Positions 26,311 through 35,644 are shown, counted from the stretch's first letter. The stretch is 64,000 bases of DNA from Roseiarcus sp963709185 (GCA_963709185.1 CAVPVQ010000024.1:664702-728701); one strand, 5' to 3'. Notes: generated by a model from the letters alone, not told the origin. Program-made: numbers and translations.

Positions 26311-27501
26311 TGAGAGTCCGCGATGTTTATACCGTCTCGGCCGGTGCGCGGGTAGCGGGCGATCGGCGAGGCTGGTCGGGATTGCGCAGCCGATCGCCCG
26401 CGGCTCGGGTGAGCGCCTCGACAGGTGTCAGGCCGCGATGGGCCGAGTGCGGGCGGACGTTATTGTAGTCGCGTCGCCAAGCCTTGATCAGGATCCAAGC
26501 CTTGGCGAGCGAGGCGAACACTTCTTCGTTCAGGTACTCGTCGCGAAAGCGGCCATTGAAGCTTTCGACGAACGCGTTCTGTTGCGGCTTGCCGGGCGCG
26601 ATGTAATGCCATTCGAGACGGGTCTTGTTGGTCCATTCCAGCACCGCGCGACTGGTGAGTTCCGTCCCGTTGTCGCTGACGATCGTCGTTGGCCGCCTGC
26701 GCGCCCCGATCAACGCGTCGAGTTCACGCACCACTCGCCGCCCGCCGATGGAGGTGTCGACGACCAGCGCCAGGGCTTCGCGCGTAAAGTCGTCGATAAC
26801 CGCCAGGACGCGGAACCTGCGGCCCCAGGACAGCGCGTCGGAGACGAAGTCGAGGCTCCAGCGCTGGTTCGGGCCCTGCGGCAGGGCGATCGGCGCCCGA
26901 GTTCCAGTGGCCCGTTTGCGGCCGCGCCGGCGGCGCACCGACAGACCCTCCTCGTGGTAGAGCCGCCATAGCTTCTTGGCGTTCATGACGACGTTCTCGC
27001 GCTCAAACAGCAAAGCAAGCCGCCGATAGCCGAAACGCCGGCGCGTCGCGGCCAGCGCGCGCAACCGCTCGCGTATTTCAGGCGCGTCGGCGACCGGTTC
27101 GCGCCGCGCCGTTTTGGGATCGACCGCGACCAGCCTGCAGGCCCGCCTTTGCGAATAGCCGCGCTCCGTCATCAGACGAAGCGCGGCCGAGCGCCACGCC
27201 GCAGGCTCAATCAGTTTTTTCCCAGGATGTCCTTCAGCGCGGTGACATCCAGCATCGCCTCGGCCAGCAGCTTCTTCAGCCGACGGTTCTCGTCCTCCAT
27301 GGTCCTCAGCTTCTTCGCGTCGGACGGCGTCATGCCGCCATACTTGGCCTTCCAGCGGTAAGACGTCTGCGCGCTGATCCCATGCCGGCGGCAAACCTCC
27401 GCCGTCGCCGAACCCGCTTCCCGCTCACGCAGCATGTTGATGATCTGCTCTTCGGTAAACCGGCTCTTCCTCATCGTCCGTCTCCAAATGGCGGACTCTC
27501 A
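26311..27501 (-). mobile_element. IS3-family element (1191 bp)
   Basis: Ends TGAGAGTCCGCGAT (26311) and the complement of TGAGAGTCCGCCAT (to 27501) form inverted repeats. The element carries both orfA and orfB with an A6C slip site between them. I could not identify a target duplication. Confidence 0.85.
26327..27474 (-). CDS. IS3-family transposase OrfAB
   Basis: OrfA (27474-27211, 87 aa) has the HTH 'TEEQIINMLREREAGSATAE' and a leucine-zipper-like helix ending 'LKDILGKN'. OrfB follows in the -1 frame from 'KKLIEPAAWRSAALRLMTER', containing the rve integrase core with 'RWSLDFVSD', 'IVSDNGTE' and 'FVESFNGRFRDEYLNE' (the D, D, E catalytic residues). The overlap reads GGGAAAAAACTG, i.e. A_AAA_AAC, the standard IS3 slippery heptamer. 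Both frames are free of stops, so the element may be active. Confidence 0.9.
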
Positions 27502-27564
27502 TCTCAACTGAGGGAGCTTGCGGGGGGCAGGTCAACCACCATCGGATGGTTTTGATTGCGGTTA

Positions 27565-28460
27565 GAGCCCGTTTGAGAATGGGATTGCGGTGTTTTCACG
27601 GTCATGATTTAAGCTTGCGATGTGGACCCCGGCAAGCCGTGGCCGGATGGCCGATATCGCGAAGAAGACCAAGCGCTACCCGACCGATCTCACGGATGAG
27701 GAGTGGGAGCGGATGGGACCATTCCCGCCGAAGCCGGCAAAGCGCGGACGCAAACCGACGACCGATCTTCGCGAGGTCCTGAACGCCATCCGCTACATCG
27801 CGCGCTCCGGCGCCGGGTGGCGCATGTTGCCAAAGGATTTTCCGCCCTCGGGGACCGTCTACTGGTGGTTTCGCCGCTTCGTGCGGCGGTTCCTCTTCGA
27901 GACGATCCACGACATGGCGGTGATGATCGATCGCGAAAGGGTTGGGCGCGAGGCGAGCCCGTCGGCCGGCGTCATCGACAGCCAGAGCGTCAAGGCGCCC
28001 GGCGCCGAGGTTCGCGGCTACGACGCCGGCAAGAAGATCGTCGGACGCAAGCGCCACATCGCGGTCGATACCGACGGGCGGCTCCTGATGATCAACCTGA
28101 CCACCGCCGACATCTCCGACAGCGCCGGCGCGCAGATGATCCTCGATCAGATCCGCAAGCGCTGGCCCTGGGTCAAGCATCTCTTCGCCGACGGCGCCTA
28201 CGACCGGCACACGCTGATGGACAAAGCCGCCTACAAGGACTTCGTGATTGAGGTGATCAGGCGCATCGACGGCCAGAAAGGCTTCCACGTCCTGCCGCGA
28301 CGGTGGGTGGTCGAACGAACCTTCGGATGGATGACGCGCTGGCGGCGCCTGGTGCGCGACTACGAAAAACGGATCGACGTCTCCAAGGCGATGATCCACG
28401 TCGCCTTGGGCAGTCTCTTGTGGCGACGCATCGTCCATTGAGCCATTCTCAAACAGACTC
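27565..28460 (+). mobile_element. IS5-family element, copy 1 (896 bp)
   Basis: Ends GAGCCCGTTTGAGAATGG and the complement of GAGTCTGTTTGAGAATGG. Target duplication TTA (27562-27564 and 28461-28463). An essentially identical copy lies inverted at 30805-31700. Confidence 0.92.
27647..28441 (+). CDS. IS5-family transposase, copy 1
   Basis: The 264-aa single-frame transposase starts 'MADIAKKTKRYPTDLTDEEW'. Catalytic regions are 'VIDSQSVKAPG' (first Asp), 'LFADGAYDRHTL' (second Asp) and 'RRWVVERTFGWMTRWRRLVR' (Glu). There is no frameshift, unlike the IS5-family element in the terminase. The protein is identical to copy 2 at 30824-31618, pointing to recent activity. Confidence 0.93.
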   Translation: MADIAKKTKRYPTDLTDEEWERMGPFPPKPAKRGRKPTTDLREVLNAIRYIARSGAGWRMLPKDFPPSGTVYWWFRRFVRRFLFETIHDMAVMIDRERVGREASPSAGVIDSQSVKAPGAEVRGYDAGKKIVGRKRHIAVDTDGRLLMINLTTADISDSAGAQMILDQIRKRWPWVKHLFADGAYDRHTLMDKAAYKDFVIEVIRRIDGQKGFHVLPRRWVVERTFGWMTRWRRLVRDYEKRIDVSKAMIHVALGSLLWRRIVH

Positions 28461-28482
28461 TTAACATTTTGACGCTGTTACA

Positions 28483-28665
28483 GTCGTCCGCGAAGTATGT
28501 TAAACGCCCTCAGTTTGCCGCCTTCGTCGGAATCCGCGATACGGCGACTCATTACTTCTGCAAGAATGTCTGGCCGAGCGGCTTGATTTCATCATGCAAA
28601 TTGAACATTGGAGTTCTGCGTGATTCTTCTCCTCCACCGGCTCGATGGAGGGCGAGTCCCAGCAT
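28483..28665 (+). mobile_element. Left-end relic of the 1.55-kb IS seen at 42695 and 44918
   Basis: The sequence from GTCGTCCGCGAAGTAT through a Cys/Lys-like non-coding stretch to 'tcgatggagggcgag' matches the left 160-180 bp of the two larger copies with scattered changes. The transposase itself is gone. It starts 20 bp after the IS5 copy. Confidence 0.7.
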
Positions 28666-28969
28666 ACCGCAGCTGTCCCGCCAAGTCACTCGCCAGGGCG
28701 CTCTCTGTCGTGATCGCCGCAACTGAAAGGACCTGCGAGGCCGAAGTCGGACAATCGATGACGATCGCGATCTAGGATATCGGAGAACCCCGACCTACGC
28801 GGCTAGCGGGGCAGAGCCCCATCCGGAGATGCCATCAAGAATTGTCCAAATGTCGGTAAGGCCGACGAGCCGCACACTGAGATCGAAATCCAAATGCTAC
28901 GCGATTGGAGAATGTTTCCGTCTGAAGTCAACAATGAGCCAACGATCGCCCCAATCACCTTGGCCGTCG
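28666..28969. other. Intergenic stretch, no supported gene
   Basis: I see no supported gene, repeat or hairpin between the IS relic and the minus-strand small gene. Confidence 0.4.
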
Positions 28970-29257
28970 CTATCCAGTCATGCGTAACGATCGAATCACC
29001 CCGACTACGTCATCGAGCCGCGCGACCACTCGCGGTTTCGAGATACCGAGGCCGTCATAGTAATAGATCGTGCCGATGCGCGCGACGTGCAAAAGCACAC
29101 ATCCGTCCGCATCGCATAGCGCTAACCACGGATCACCATGGTTGGTCAGTCCCTGTTCTTCATCGGCGAGGCCCTTCGCTCTCAGCACGTCCTTGATGCG
29201 CTCAAGCTCTACAAGCTCAGCTTCGGTCCAGGGACCGCATATTTGAACGACTGCCAC
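28970..29257 (-). CDS. Small conserved-type protein, unknown
   Basis: The 95-aa frame has an acidic helix 'TEAELVELERIKDVLRAKGL' followed by 'HGDPWLALCDADGCVLLHVA', which resembles the 'DEGDPWFVFC' domain found at the start of several Rhizobiales proteins of unknown function. Here it stands alone. It lies inside the 2.3-kb segment bounded by the two inverted IS5-type copies. Confidence 0.5.
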   Translation of the reverse strand: MAVVQICGPWTEAELVELERIKDVLRAKGLADEEQGLTNHGDPWLALCDADGCVLLHVARIGTIYYYDGLGISKPRVVARLDDVVGVIRSLRMTG

Positions 29258-29836
29258 CTCGGTCCTCCGCTGCTTTGCAAAACGCTTACGGGCTGGCCTG
29301 GTTCCCGATGGTCAGCCCAAGCATGCCCCGTCGCCCTTCCAGCACGCGGTCAGCCCCGGAGGAACGTTCTTGCATAGAGGCGCCTATGGGGCTGCCCGCA
29401 TAGGGCCGGGGGCAGTCTGGAATACGCGCAATGCCATTCTCTACCGGTCCAGTCGCCCGCGCGATCGTTTATGCCGGAGGGCTGGCGGCCCTCGCCCTCA
29501 AGCTTACGGCCATCGGCAGCCCGACGAGTGCCAACGGCATTGGGCAATGGACCCTTGTTACGCGAAGAAAGCTGCCAGCAGTTGCGCCGGTCACAGGCGT
29601 GTCTACCGCAAGGTTGCTGCCGGACGAGCCATTGGTGGGCGATCGACGGCGCTAACCTCTCCTTTGGGACCGGAGGCAACGGCGTGCTATCTTACTGCCG
29701 CCTCGCCAAATCGGGCAGGTCGGCGGCGTCGGCATTCGGCAAGCTCGGGACCTCGTGATGGTGCTGCAACGACAAAACGCCCCAGCGCCGCGACCTTCCA
29801 AATGACCGATATCCCGGGCCGGCGCCAAGAGCTTAG
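29258..29836. other. Intergenic stretch, no supported gene
   Basis: Short frames on both strands are Arg/Pro/Ser-rich shadows without ribosome binding sites. Nothing recognised. Confidence 0.4.
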
Positions 29837-29946
29837 CAGGCTGTTGAAAAAGGAATTTCGGACTCGATTTGATTCCATATCGAACCCGCTTTGATTCCGC
29901 TTCGTTCCGGGACGTTCCGTGAACTTCCGACTTTTTCAACAGCCTG
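29837..29946. mobile_element. 110-bp MITE with perfect 16-bp inverted repeats
   Basis: Ends are CAGGCTGTTGAAAAAG and CTTTTTCAACAGCCTG, perfect complements. TTAG flanks both sides (29833-29836 and 29947-29950) as a target duplication. It has no coding capacity and must be moved by a transposase supplied elsewhere; none in this window has matching ends. Confidence 0.85.
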
Positions 29947-30114
29947 TTAGCGGCCTTGGACGGAGAACGGCGCGCCTATAGCCGACTGGGTCGGATCAGC
30001 CTTGCCCGTCAGCACTGAAGCAGCAAACGAAATGCCCAGAGTGATAAGCAATATGCTGACGATTGTCGGGCTATTGCCTCTATGGCGTTCGGGTTGAGGA
30101 TGGCGGTTGTGCAT
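29947..30114 (-). CDS. Possible 55-aa membrane-anchored small protein
   Basis: ATG 30114 opens 'MHNRHPQPERHRGNSP' followed by one hydrophobic segment ('TIVSILLITLGISFAASVL') and a polar tail ending 'APFSVQGR'. The stop codon coincides with the TTA of the MITE target duplication, so the MITE sits exactly at the gene's end and may have altered the original C-terminus. The ribosome binding site is weak; no family recognised. Confidence 0.35.
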   Translation of the reverse strand: MHNRHPQPERHRGNSPTIVSILLITLGISFAASVLTGKADPTQSAIGAPFSVQGR

Positions 30115-30472
30115 GTGGCCTCGCCGAGGTACGCGCGACTCGCTTGAGCCAGTCGAGTGACACTGGCGCCGGAGGCTTGCCCAGACCTTGACGCGCCGCT
30201 TCGTCGATGAATACGACGTCGCGCAAAAGCGTCGGGAGTTGGCTGGACACGGCGGCGAGCGGCGATCCGCTTATAGCCAAGAGTCCAGACGAGAAGCTTA
30301 CCAGCCTTTAGGACGGGGGTCTTACACGCAAAAGTACTTTCGAGGGTGGCCAAATCAGCACGATTTCACCAAATAGGCGATTCGACGCTGTCACAACTTT
30401 GTGGTCCGCGACGGTTACTCTATAAGCTTCAAGTGAAGTCGCTCGGTTCTCGAGGGTTCGCGGGGGTGATGC
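30115..30472. other. Intergenic stretch, no supported gene
   Basis: Upstream region of the HdeA-like gene. Overlapping short frames cannot be supported. Confidence 0.4.
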
Positions 30473-30763
30473 GTGAAATTCAAGCTTCTTTTGGCCATCC
30501 TGGCATTCGGCCCTGCGGCCGCTCAAGCCGCTCCTCTTGACTTGCGGACGGCCACCTGTGACTCATTCACCAAGGCCGGCAGCGCTGATGAAACAACCGT
30601 CGCGGTTTGGTTAAACGGCTACTATATGGGCAATGACGACGAAGCCATTATCGATTTCGATAAAGTCAACTCTCAAGGCAACGCGCTGATAAAGTATTGC
30701 GCCGATCATCCCACCGAGAAGCTGAGTGATGCGGCCGAAACCATCCTGGGCCAAAAGAAATAG
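30473..30763 (+). CDS. HdeA/HdeB-like periplasmic protein
   Basis: The 96-aa protein has a signal peptide (residues 1-19, 'LLLAILAFGPAAAQAAP'). The mature part 'LDLRTATCDSFTKAGSADET' and 'VAVWLNGYYMGND' to 'YCADHPTEKLSDA' carries two cysteines about 45 residues apart, as in HdeA, which forms one disulfide and protects periplasmic proteins in acid. GTG 30473 follows a G-rich ribosome binding site. It stands alone, immediately left of IS5 copy 2, whose end is 42 bp past the stop. Confidence 0.75.
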   Translation: MKFKLLLAILAFGPAAAQAAPLDLRTATCDSFTKAGSADETTVAVWLNGYYMGNDDEAIIDFDKVNSQGNALIKYCADHPTEKLSDAAETILGQKK

Positions 30764-30804
30764 CGGAAGCCCGGGAGCCCCGAATGTCGTCAGTCCAGGC
30801 CTCA

Positions 30805-31700
30805 GAGTCTGTTTGAGAATGGCTCAATGGACGATGCGTCGCCACAAGAGACTGCCCAAGGCGACGTGGATCATCGCCTTGGAGACGTCGATCCGTTTTT
30901 CGTAGTCGCGCACCAGGCGCCGCCAGCGCGTCATCCATCCGAAGGTTCGTTCGACCACCCACCGTCGCGGCAGGACGTGGAAGCCTTTCTGGCCGTCGAT
31001 GCGCCTGATCACCTCAATCACGAAGTCCTTGTAGGCGGCTTTGTCCATCAGCGTGTGCCGGTCGTAGGCGCCGTCGGCGAAGAGATGCTTGACCCAGGGC
31101 CAGCGCTTGCGGATCTGATCGAGGATCATCTGCGCGCCGGCGCTGTCGGAGATGTCGGCGGTGGTCAGGTTGATCATCAGGAGCCGCCCGTCGGTATCGA
31201 CCGCGATGTGGCGCTTGCGTCCGACGATCTTCTTGCCGGCGTCGTAGCCGCGAACCTCGGCGCCGGGCGCCTTGACGCTCTGGCTGTCGATGACGCCGGC
31301 CGACGGGCTCGCCTCGCGCCCAACCCTTTCGCGATCGATCATCACCGCCATGTCGTGGATCGTCTCGAAGAGGAACCGCCGCACGAAGCGGCGAAACCAC
31401 CAGTAGACGGTCCCCGAGGGCGGAAAATCCTTTGGCAACATGCGCCACCCGGCGCCGGAGCGCGCGATGTAGCGGATGGCGTTCAGGACCTCGCGAAGAT
31501 CGGTCGTCGGTTTGCGTCCGCGCTTTGCCGGCTTCGGCGGGAATGGTCCCATCCGCTCCCACTCCTCATCCGTGAGATCGGTCGGGTAGCGCTTGGTCTT
31601 CTTCGCGATATCGGCCATCCGGCCACGGCTTGCCGGGGTCCACATCGCAAGCTTGAATCATGACCGTGAAAACACCGCAATCCCATTCTCAAACGGGCTC
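30805..31700 (-). mobile_element. IS5-family element, copy 2 (896 bp), inverted
   Basis: Same ends and length as copy 1 at 27565-28460 but on the opposite strand, with a different target duplication (TCA, 30802-30804 and 31701-31703). The differing duplications show two independent insertions rather than one composite transposon event. Confidence 0.92.
30824..31618 (-). CDS. IS5-family transposase, copy 2
   Basis: The 264-aa protein is identical to copy 1, with all three catalytic regions present and no internal stop. See 27647-28441 for motifs. Confidence 0.93.
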   Translation of the reverse strand: MADIAKKTKRYPTDLTDEEWERMGPFPPKPAKRGRKPTTDLREVLNAIRYIARSGAGWRMLPKDFPPSGTVYWWFRRFVRRFLFETIHDMAVMIDRERVGREASPSAGVIDSQSVKAPGAEVRGYDAGKKIVGRKRHIAVDTDGRLLMINLTTADISDSAGAQMILDQIRKRWPWVKHLFADGAYDRHTLMDKAAYKDFVIEVIRRIDGQKGFHVLPRRWVVERTFGWMTRWRRLVRDYEKRIDVSKAMIHVALGSLLWRRIVH

Positions 31701-31776
31701 TCAGCCGTCGTGCGCGCGCTGTAGTTGCGGGCGTTCTCGCCCCGTGGTTGGATGGCCGAAACGCTATGAGGGAGCG

Positions 31777-32073
31777 ATGGCGTCACTCGATGACAGGATC
31801 ACCGACCTCGCGGCCAAGGTGACAGCGCTCATTATGCTGCTCGAAGGACTTTATGCCGATGAACTAGCAAAGACTGACGATCCTGCCAAAATCGGAGATC
31901 TTATGGTGCAGGGTGTTTTGAAAGAAGAACAGAAAATCGGCGAATTTTTCGCTGGGGACGAGGCGACGGCCGCGTACGTTCTCCAGATTTCCGGGGAGGT
32001 TTCGTCGCTGATCGATCGCGCTGTAGCAAGAGCTGTTGCGCTTCGGAAATCGAACGAACGGCGCCGCTCTTGA
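31777..32073 (+). CDS. Small helical protein, unknown
   Basis: A 98-aa frame starts at ATG 31777 after GAGGGAGCG. It is acidic and helical ('SLDDRITDLAAKVTALIMLL', 'YADELAKTDDPAKIGDLMVQ', 'EVSSLIDRAVARAVALRKSN'), without cysteines or membrane segments. The IS5 copy ends 76 bp upstream and may have removed or replaced its promoter. No family recognised. Confidence 0.5.
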   Translation: MASLDDRITDLAAKVTALIMLLEGLYADELAKTDDPAKIGDLMVQGVLKEEQKIGEFFAGDEATAAYVLQISGEVSSLIDRAVARAVALRKSNERRRS

Positions 32074-32411
32074 TCCAATGATCGGCCGCCACAGCGAGCA
32101 TTGAGTCCCGCCGGACGGCCGAGCCTGCACCGTAACTGGAGGGATCCCGAAGCGACTGACGATCGCTATGGGGCATCGGGGCGAAAGTTTCCCTACCTCC
32201 GTCTATCGCGACCACGGCATCCAGCTCGGAAAGCGAGGGCGACCGGTAGAAGACCTACCGCGCCGCTGGGCGGACCCCAAAGATTTCGCGATGTCTCTGT
32301 CGATTTCGGCCTGCACCCGACTGACCAGAACGCTTTCACCCTCCTTCAGCGTCGCGGTCGGCCTAACGTTCAGGCATTGTAAGACCTTGGGCGGCCAAAT
32401 CAGCGCGGTTA
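32074..32411. other. Intergenic stretch, no supported gene
   Basis: Overlapping short frames on both strands, none with a recognised domain. The right boundary is the IS630 target TA. Confidence 0.4.
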
Positions 32412-33472
32412 GAGCACATCCCGGCATTGATGAATCGATTGTGATGGCGGCGGGGATTCCGTTCGCGGGCGAAATATGAGTCGATTGAGCCTCTGATTCG
32501 GGAGGCTCCGATGGTCGGTCGGCCGTATTCGGAAGAGTTTCGCCGACGTGTGTTGGAGGAAGTGGCGGAGGGGAGTTCGCGTCGCGGCGCGGCTCTTCGC
32601 TTCAAGGTGGGAGCGTCCTCGGCGATCCGCTGGAAGAAGCGGCTCGACGAGACGGGCAGCGCCGCTCCTGCGCCGCGGGCGGGCAAGAGCCGCTCGCCGC
32701 TGGAGGCGCACGCGGCTTGGTTGTTGGCGCTGATCGAAGCGGAGCCCGATTTGAGCTTGGCCGAGCTGACGCAGCGCCTCCGGACGGAACGGGGCCTGAC
32801 CACCTCCACCAGCGCGATCGATCGCTTCGTCCACCGGCATGGGCTCAGCTTCAAAAAAAACTCTGCACGCCGCCGAGCAGGACCGACCCGACGTGGCGCA
32901 AGCGCGTGAAGCCTGGAAGGCGAGCCAGGCGAACTTGGACCCCGACAAGCTGGTGTTCATCGACGAGACGGGCGCTTCCACCAAAATGGTCCGCCGGCGC
33001 GGGCGATGCCGGCGCGGCCAACGGCTGTTGGCCAAGGCGCCCTTCGGACACTGGAAGACCACCACCTTCACCGCCGGCCTGCGTCGCGACGGGCTGGTCG
33101 CGCCCTTCGTTCTGGACGGTCCCATGAACGGCGAGGCCTTCCTGGTCTACGTCGAAAAAATACTCGTCCCCACCCTGCGGCCCGACGAGATCGTGGTGAT
33201 GGACAACCTGCCCGCCCACAAGGTCGCGGGCGTACGCAAACTGATCGCCGCCGCCGGAGCCGAAATGCGCTTGTTGCCGGCCTACTCACCCGATCTGAAC
33301 CCGATCGAAATGGCCTTTTCCCAACTCAAGTCGCATCTGCGAAAGGCCGCCGAGCGAACCGTCCCGGCCCTCTGGGACCGCATCGGCCAATGCCTCGACG
33401 AAATCACCCCGCAAGCTTGCGCAAACTACTTCGCCGAGGCCGGATATGCCCCATCTTAGGCGGGCAATGCTC
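32412..33472 (+). mobile_element. IS630-family element, copy A (1061 bp)
   Basis: Flanked by TA (32410-32411 and 33473-33474). Ends GAGCACATCCCGGC and complement of GAGCATTGCCCGCC. Nearly identical to copy B at 54940-56000; I noticed two base differences (a C/T near the left end and a T/C near the right end). Confidence 0.92.
32511..33459 (+). CDS. IS630-family transposase, copy A, -1 frameshift at A8
   Basis: The first frame (32511-32909) is the HTH region 'MVGRPYSEEFRRRVLEEVAE' to 'HGLSFKKNS'. The second (ending 33459) carries the DDE domain: 'LVFIDETGASTKMVRRRGRC', 'IVVMDNLPAHKVAGVRK' and 'LPAYSPDLNPIEMAFSQLKS'. The frames meet at a run of eight A (about 32856-32863), so the catalytic product needs -1 slippage. 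Domain order and residues are otherwise complete. Confidence 0.88.
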
Positions 33473-33675
33473 TAGCTTGTCGCTTCTCTCGACTTTGAAT
33501 CTATAGCCTCGATATCCGCTAATCATGACGTTGCGCCCCACAGTGGATTGGTGCCTTCGGTCTTATCTCCAACTGGAGAACACTTAGAGTGTTAGATCGG
33601 ATGTTCGAATTTAACATCATAGGCGCCCGTTAATCGTGTTCTGAATTGGAATATTATTAACTGCTCGACCAAAAC

Positions 33676-33735
33676 CCGCCCCTCTCAATTCGCGCACTGT
33701 TCTGACATTACAATCCTGTTGCAATTCAAGAACAT
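33676..33735 (-). repeat. Dispersed intergenic repeat, copy 1
   Basis: On the minus strand this reads TGTTCTTGAATTGCA, a short spacer, TTGTAATGTCAGAACA and GAATTGAGAGGGGC. A diverged copy lies at 57301-57370 on the plus strand. The TGTTCT...AGAACA arms form an imperfect inverted repeat like an operator or hairpin. Confidence 0.5.
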
Positions 33736-33753
33736 TTGCGCGACGCGCCACCA

Positions 33754-34062
33754 TCACCCCCACAGGCGCTTCCACCAACGGCTAGGGGACTGCGCGGGGG
33801 CAGGGCGCCTGCCTGGCGACTGCCATTGATCGCGCGCCGCGCGGCGCTCGTCGATCATCGCCTTGGTCTCGGCCAGCGCCAGGGCGAGCGTTATGCAAGT
33901 GTCAATATCGATGGCCTCGTCCCTGACGTTGATTGGAGTGGCGGCCGGCCGCCGGCTTTGAACGGCCTGCAAGATTGCGATCTTAAGGGTTCTCACTCGT
34001 TGCACGTCGTCCCGCGGGCTTGGTTTGACCATTGCACGGTGTCCCCCGCTCTTTGCCAGCAA
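33754..34062 (-). CDS. Small hypothetical protein
   Basis: A 102-aa frame with an ordered middle part ('VRTLKIAILQAVQSRRPAAT', 'AIDIDTCITLALALAETKAM') and a basic Pro/Arg tail ending 'SRWWKRLWG'. The start may be the second ATG (34032). No family recognised; coding status rests on composition. Confidence 0.35.
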   Translation of the reverse strand: MLAKSGGHRAMVKPSPRDDVQRVRTLKIAILQAVQSRRPAATPINVRDEAIDIDTCITLALALAETKAMIDERRAARDQWQSPGRRPAPAQSPSRWWKRLWG

Positions 34063-34250
34063 ATGATGTGCTTTGGGCGATTAAGACTTTGTTAACAGGG
34101 GTATCCCGACCGCCCAAACGAAACCGGCCACCGGCATTCCAGCGAATATAGTTCATCGGTCGCCACCATCCGCGCCGCCCTCGAATCCGCCGGCGCGATC
34201 TTGGTCGCGGGGAACGGAGACGGGCCCGGCGTGAGGTTGAGTATGGGGAA

Positions 34251-34334
34251 ATGAGTCTGTCGCCAGAGCAGGTGAACGCGGCGCGCGCCCTGCTCGGCTG
34301 GCGGCATATTCAGCTGCGCGACTCGACTCCGTAA
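34251..34334 (+). pseudogene. XRE regulator N-terminal relic
   Basis: 'MSLSPEQVNAARALLGWRH' is the typical start of small XRE-type helix-turn-helix regulators, but the frame ends after 27 codons. A second, frameshifted member is at 35921-36170. Confidence 0.5.
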
Positions 34335-34728
34335 ATCCAGGCGACGCTTTGTGGTGAGCGGGCCGCAGACGCGTCCCGGCGCCTGCGGCGCTAACCGACG
34401 CCCAGCTTGGAGACGCTGGGCGGGCTGGCACGTGAGCTGCCCGGCGTTCCCAGATGACGTCTCGCGCATCCCCGCATTCGCCTTTGGATCACCAGCAGAT
34501 CGATTGAGTGCCCGGCCGGCGGCTTGTGAGTGGCTCGCCAACCTTTCGATGCATTGCGAGCGGTCGGTGAAAAGAAACTTAACCAAGTAACCGCAATCGC
34601 CATTGCTATCCCATTATTAGAGGTAGGTTTAAGTCCTTTGAAAGGGGAAGACACCCAAAGTTCCAAGCGCGGCGACGGCCAAGCAATTTGCCCCACCGGG
34701 GTCTTCCTACCGCCGCGGGAGCAACTAC
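34335..34728. other. Intergenic stretch, no supported gene
   Basis: Upstream region of the pilin gene; short frames on both strands are unsupported. Confidence 0.4.
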
Positions 34729-34893
34729 ATGGCCAGGTCCGTCAAGACGTTCATCGCCAATGAGTCCGGCGCAACCGCCATCGAATACGCTCTTATCGCC
34801 ACATTCATAGCGGTCGCGATCATCGTTTCGGTCACCGTGGTTGGCACGCAACTGCAGAATAGTTACAACGAAGTCTCGTCCAACCTGAAGTAG
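34729..34893 (+). CDS. Flp/Fap-type IVb pilin
   Basis: The 54-aa protein has the Flp layout: a short basic leader 'MARSVKTFIANESGATAIEY', with the conserved Gly-Ala-Thr-Ala-Ile-Glu-Tyr segment where prepilin peptidase cuts before the Glu-containing stretch, then one hydrophobic helix ('ALIATFIAVAIIVSVTVVGT') and a short Asn/Gln-rich tail. CGGGAG lies upstream of ATG 34729. No tad/cpa assembly genes are in the window, so it is an orphan pilin that would depend on machinery elsewhere. Confidence 0.9.
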   Translation: MARSVKTFIANESGATAIEYALIATFIAVAIIVSVTVVGTQLQNSYNEVSSNLK

Positions 34894-34924
34894 GACCAAG
34901 CGGCTCATCTGCGCCAGTTCAACG

Positions 34925-35280
34925 CCGGCGTCGCGCATAACCGTTTTGACGGCGCGCGCCACGCGCCGCGCGCGTCGGCGACCGCCTGGTCGAAGCGCTC
35001 CTCGGAAAGCGCGCCAAGCGTCCGCGCCTGATGCGCGAGGTTCTTTTCGATACCCTGTCGCGCTAGCGTCAGCCGGGCGTCTGAAACCGGGTTTCTGACA
35101 ACCGGTTTTTCTGATCGTCCTGGGACCGCGTGTCCAATCGTCTCTTTCTGCGCTTGCCGGACCTCGTCGATGCCGCGCGTGGCGCGGAGGCGGATCTCGA
35201 CTGCGTCGGCCTCGAGGTCGTCGTTCTTGGCTTGGCTGGCGTGAGCGATGCGCGTCGCCGCTCAACCGTCGATCGTCAAC
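34925..35280 (-). pseudogene. N-terminal relic of an MT-A70-type methyltransferase gene
   Basis: The minus strand encodes 'DDLEADAVEIRLRATRGIDE' and 'LARQGIEKNLAHQARTLGAL', then after a one-base shift 'VARAVKTVMRDAGVELAQ'. This is the helical N-terminal region of phage-linked proteins that continue into an MT-A70 adenine methyltransferase. A second relic at 57040-57295 retains the start of the catalytic domain. The start is lost at an in-frame stop near 35280, and the 3' end is lost next to the pilin gene. Confidence 0.6.
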
Positions 35281-35425
35281 CTCTCCCCGCCGAACCGTTC
35301 GCTGGCATGTCGGGCCGCGCGGCGATTGCAGCCATCCTCGACGCGGCCCTTTCGTAGACCGTAAGCCCCCTTCGTCGCCGGCCAGTTGGGGTTCGGCATG
35401 TTTTGAAAAACGGGGAGCTACCACA

Positions 35426-35644
35426 ATGAAGCGCTTCATTTCGGTTATTCTCATCGCCGCGACAGTTTCTAGCGCAACGGCGCCGGCCTTTGCGGGCGAC
35501 AAGCACGGCTCCAAGGGCGGCAGCCACATGAGTAGCCATGGCGGCAAGGGCGGCTTCGGACGCTTTGGTGGAAAAGGCCTTGCGGCGGGCGTTATTGGCG
35601 CAGCGTTCGGCGCGATACTCATCGACGCGCTTGCGAACCAGTAA
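35426..35644 (+). CDS. Small exported Gly/His/Lys-rich protein
   Basis: The 72-aa protein has a signal peptide (residues 1-23, 'ISVILIAATVSSATAPAFAG'), then a Gly/His/Lys/Ser-rich stretch ('KHGSKGGSHMSSHGGKGGFG') and a C-terminal glycine-zipper helix ('LAAGVIGAAFGAILIDALA'). GGGGAGCT lies before ATG 35426. Such proteins sit in the periplasm or envelope; metal binding by the histidines is possible but unproven. Confidence 0.65.
   Translation: MKRFISVILIAATVSSATAPAFAGDKHGSKGGSHMSSHGGKGGFGRFGGKGLAAGVIGAAFGAILIDALANQ

Noticed and set aside
27602..28438. 278-aa frame antisense to the IS5 transposase
   Set aside because: It recurs at 30827-31663 only because the IS is duplicated; composition is that of a shadow frame.
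27565..31700. A single composite transposon formed by the two IS5 copies
   Set aside because: The outer flanks do not share one duplication; each copy has its own (TTA, TCA), so they inserted separately.
32101..32400. Possible gene between the small helical protein and IS630 copy A
   Set aside because: Overlapping short frames on both strands with no ribosome binding site or recognised sequence.
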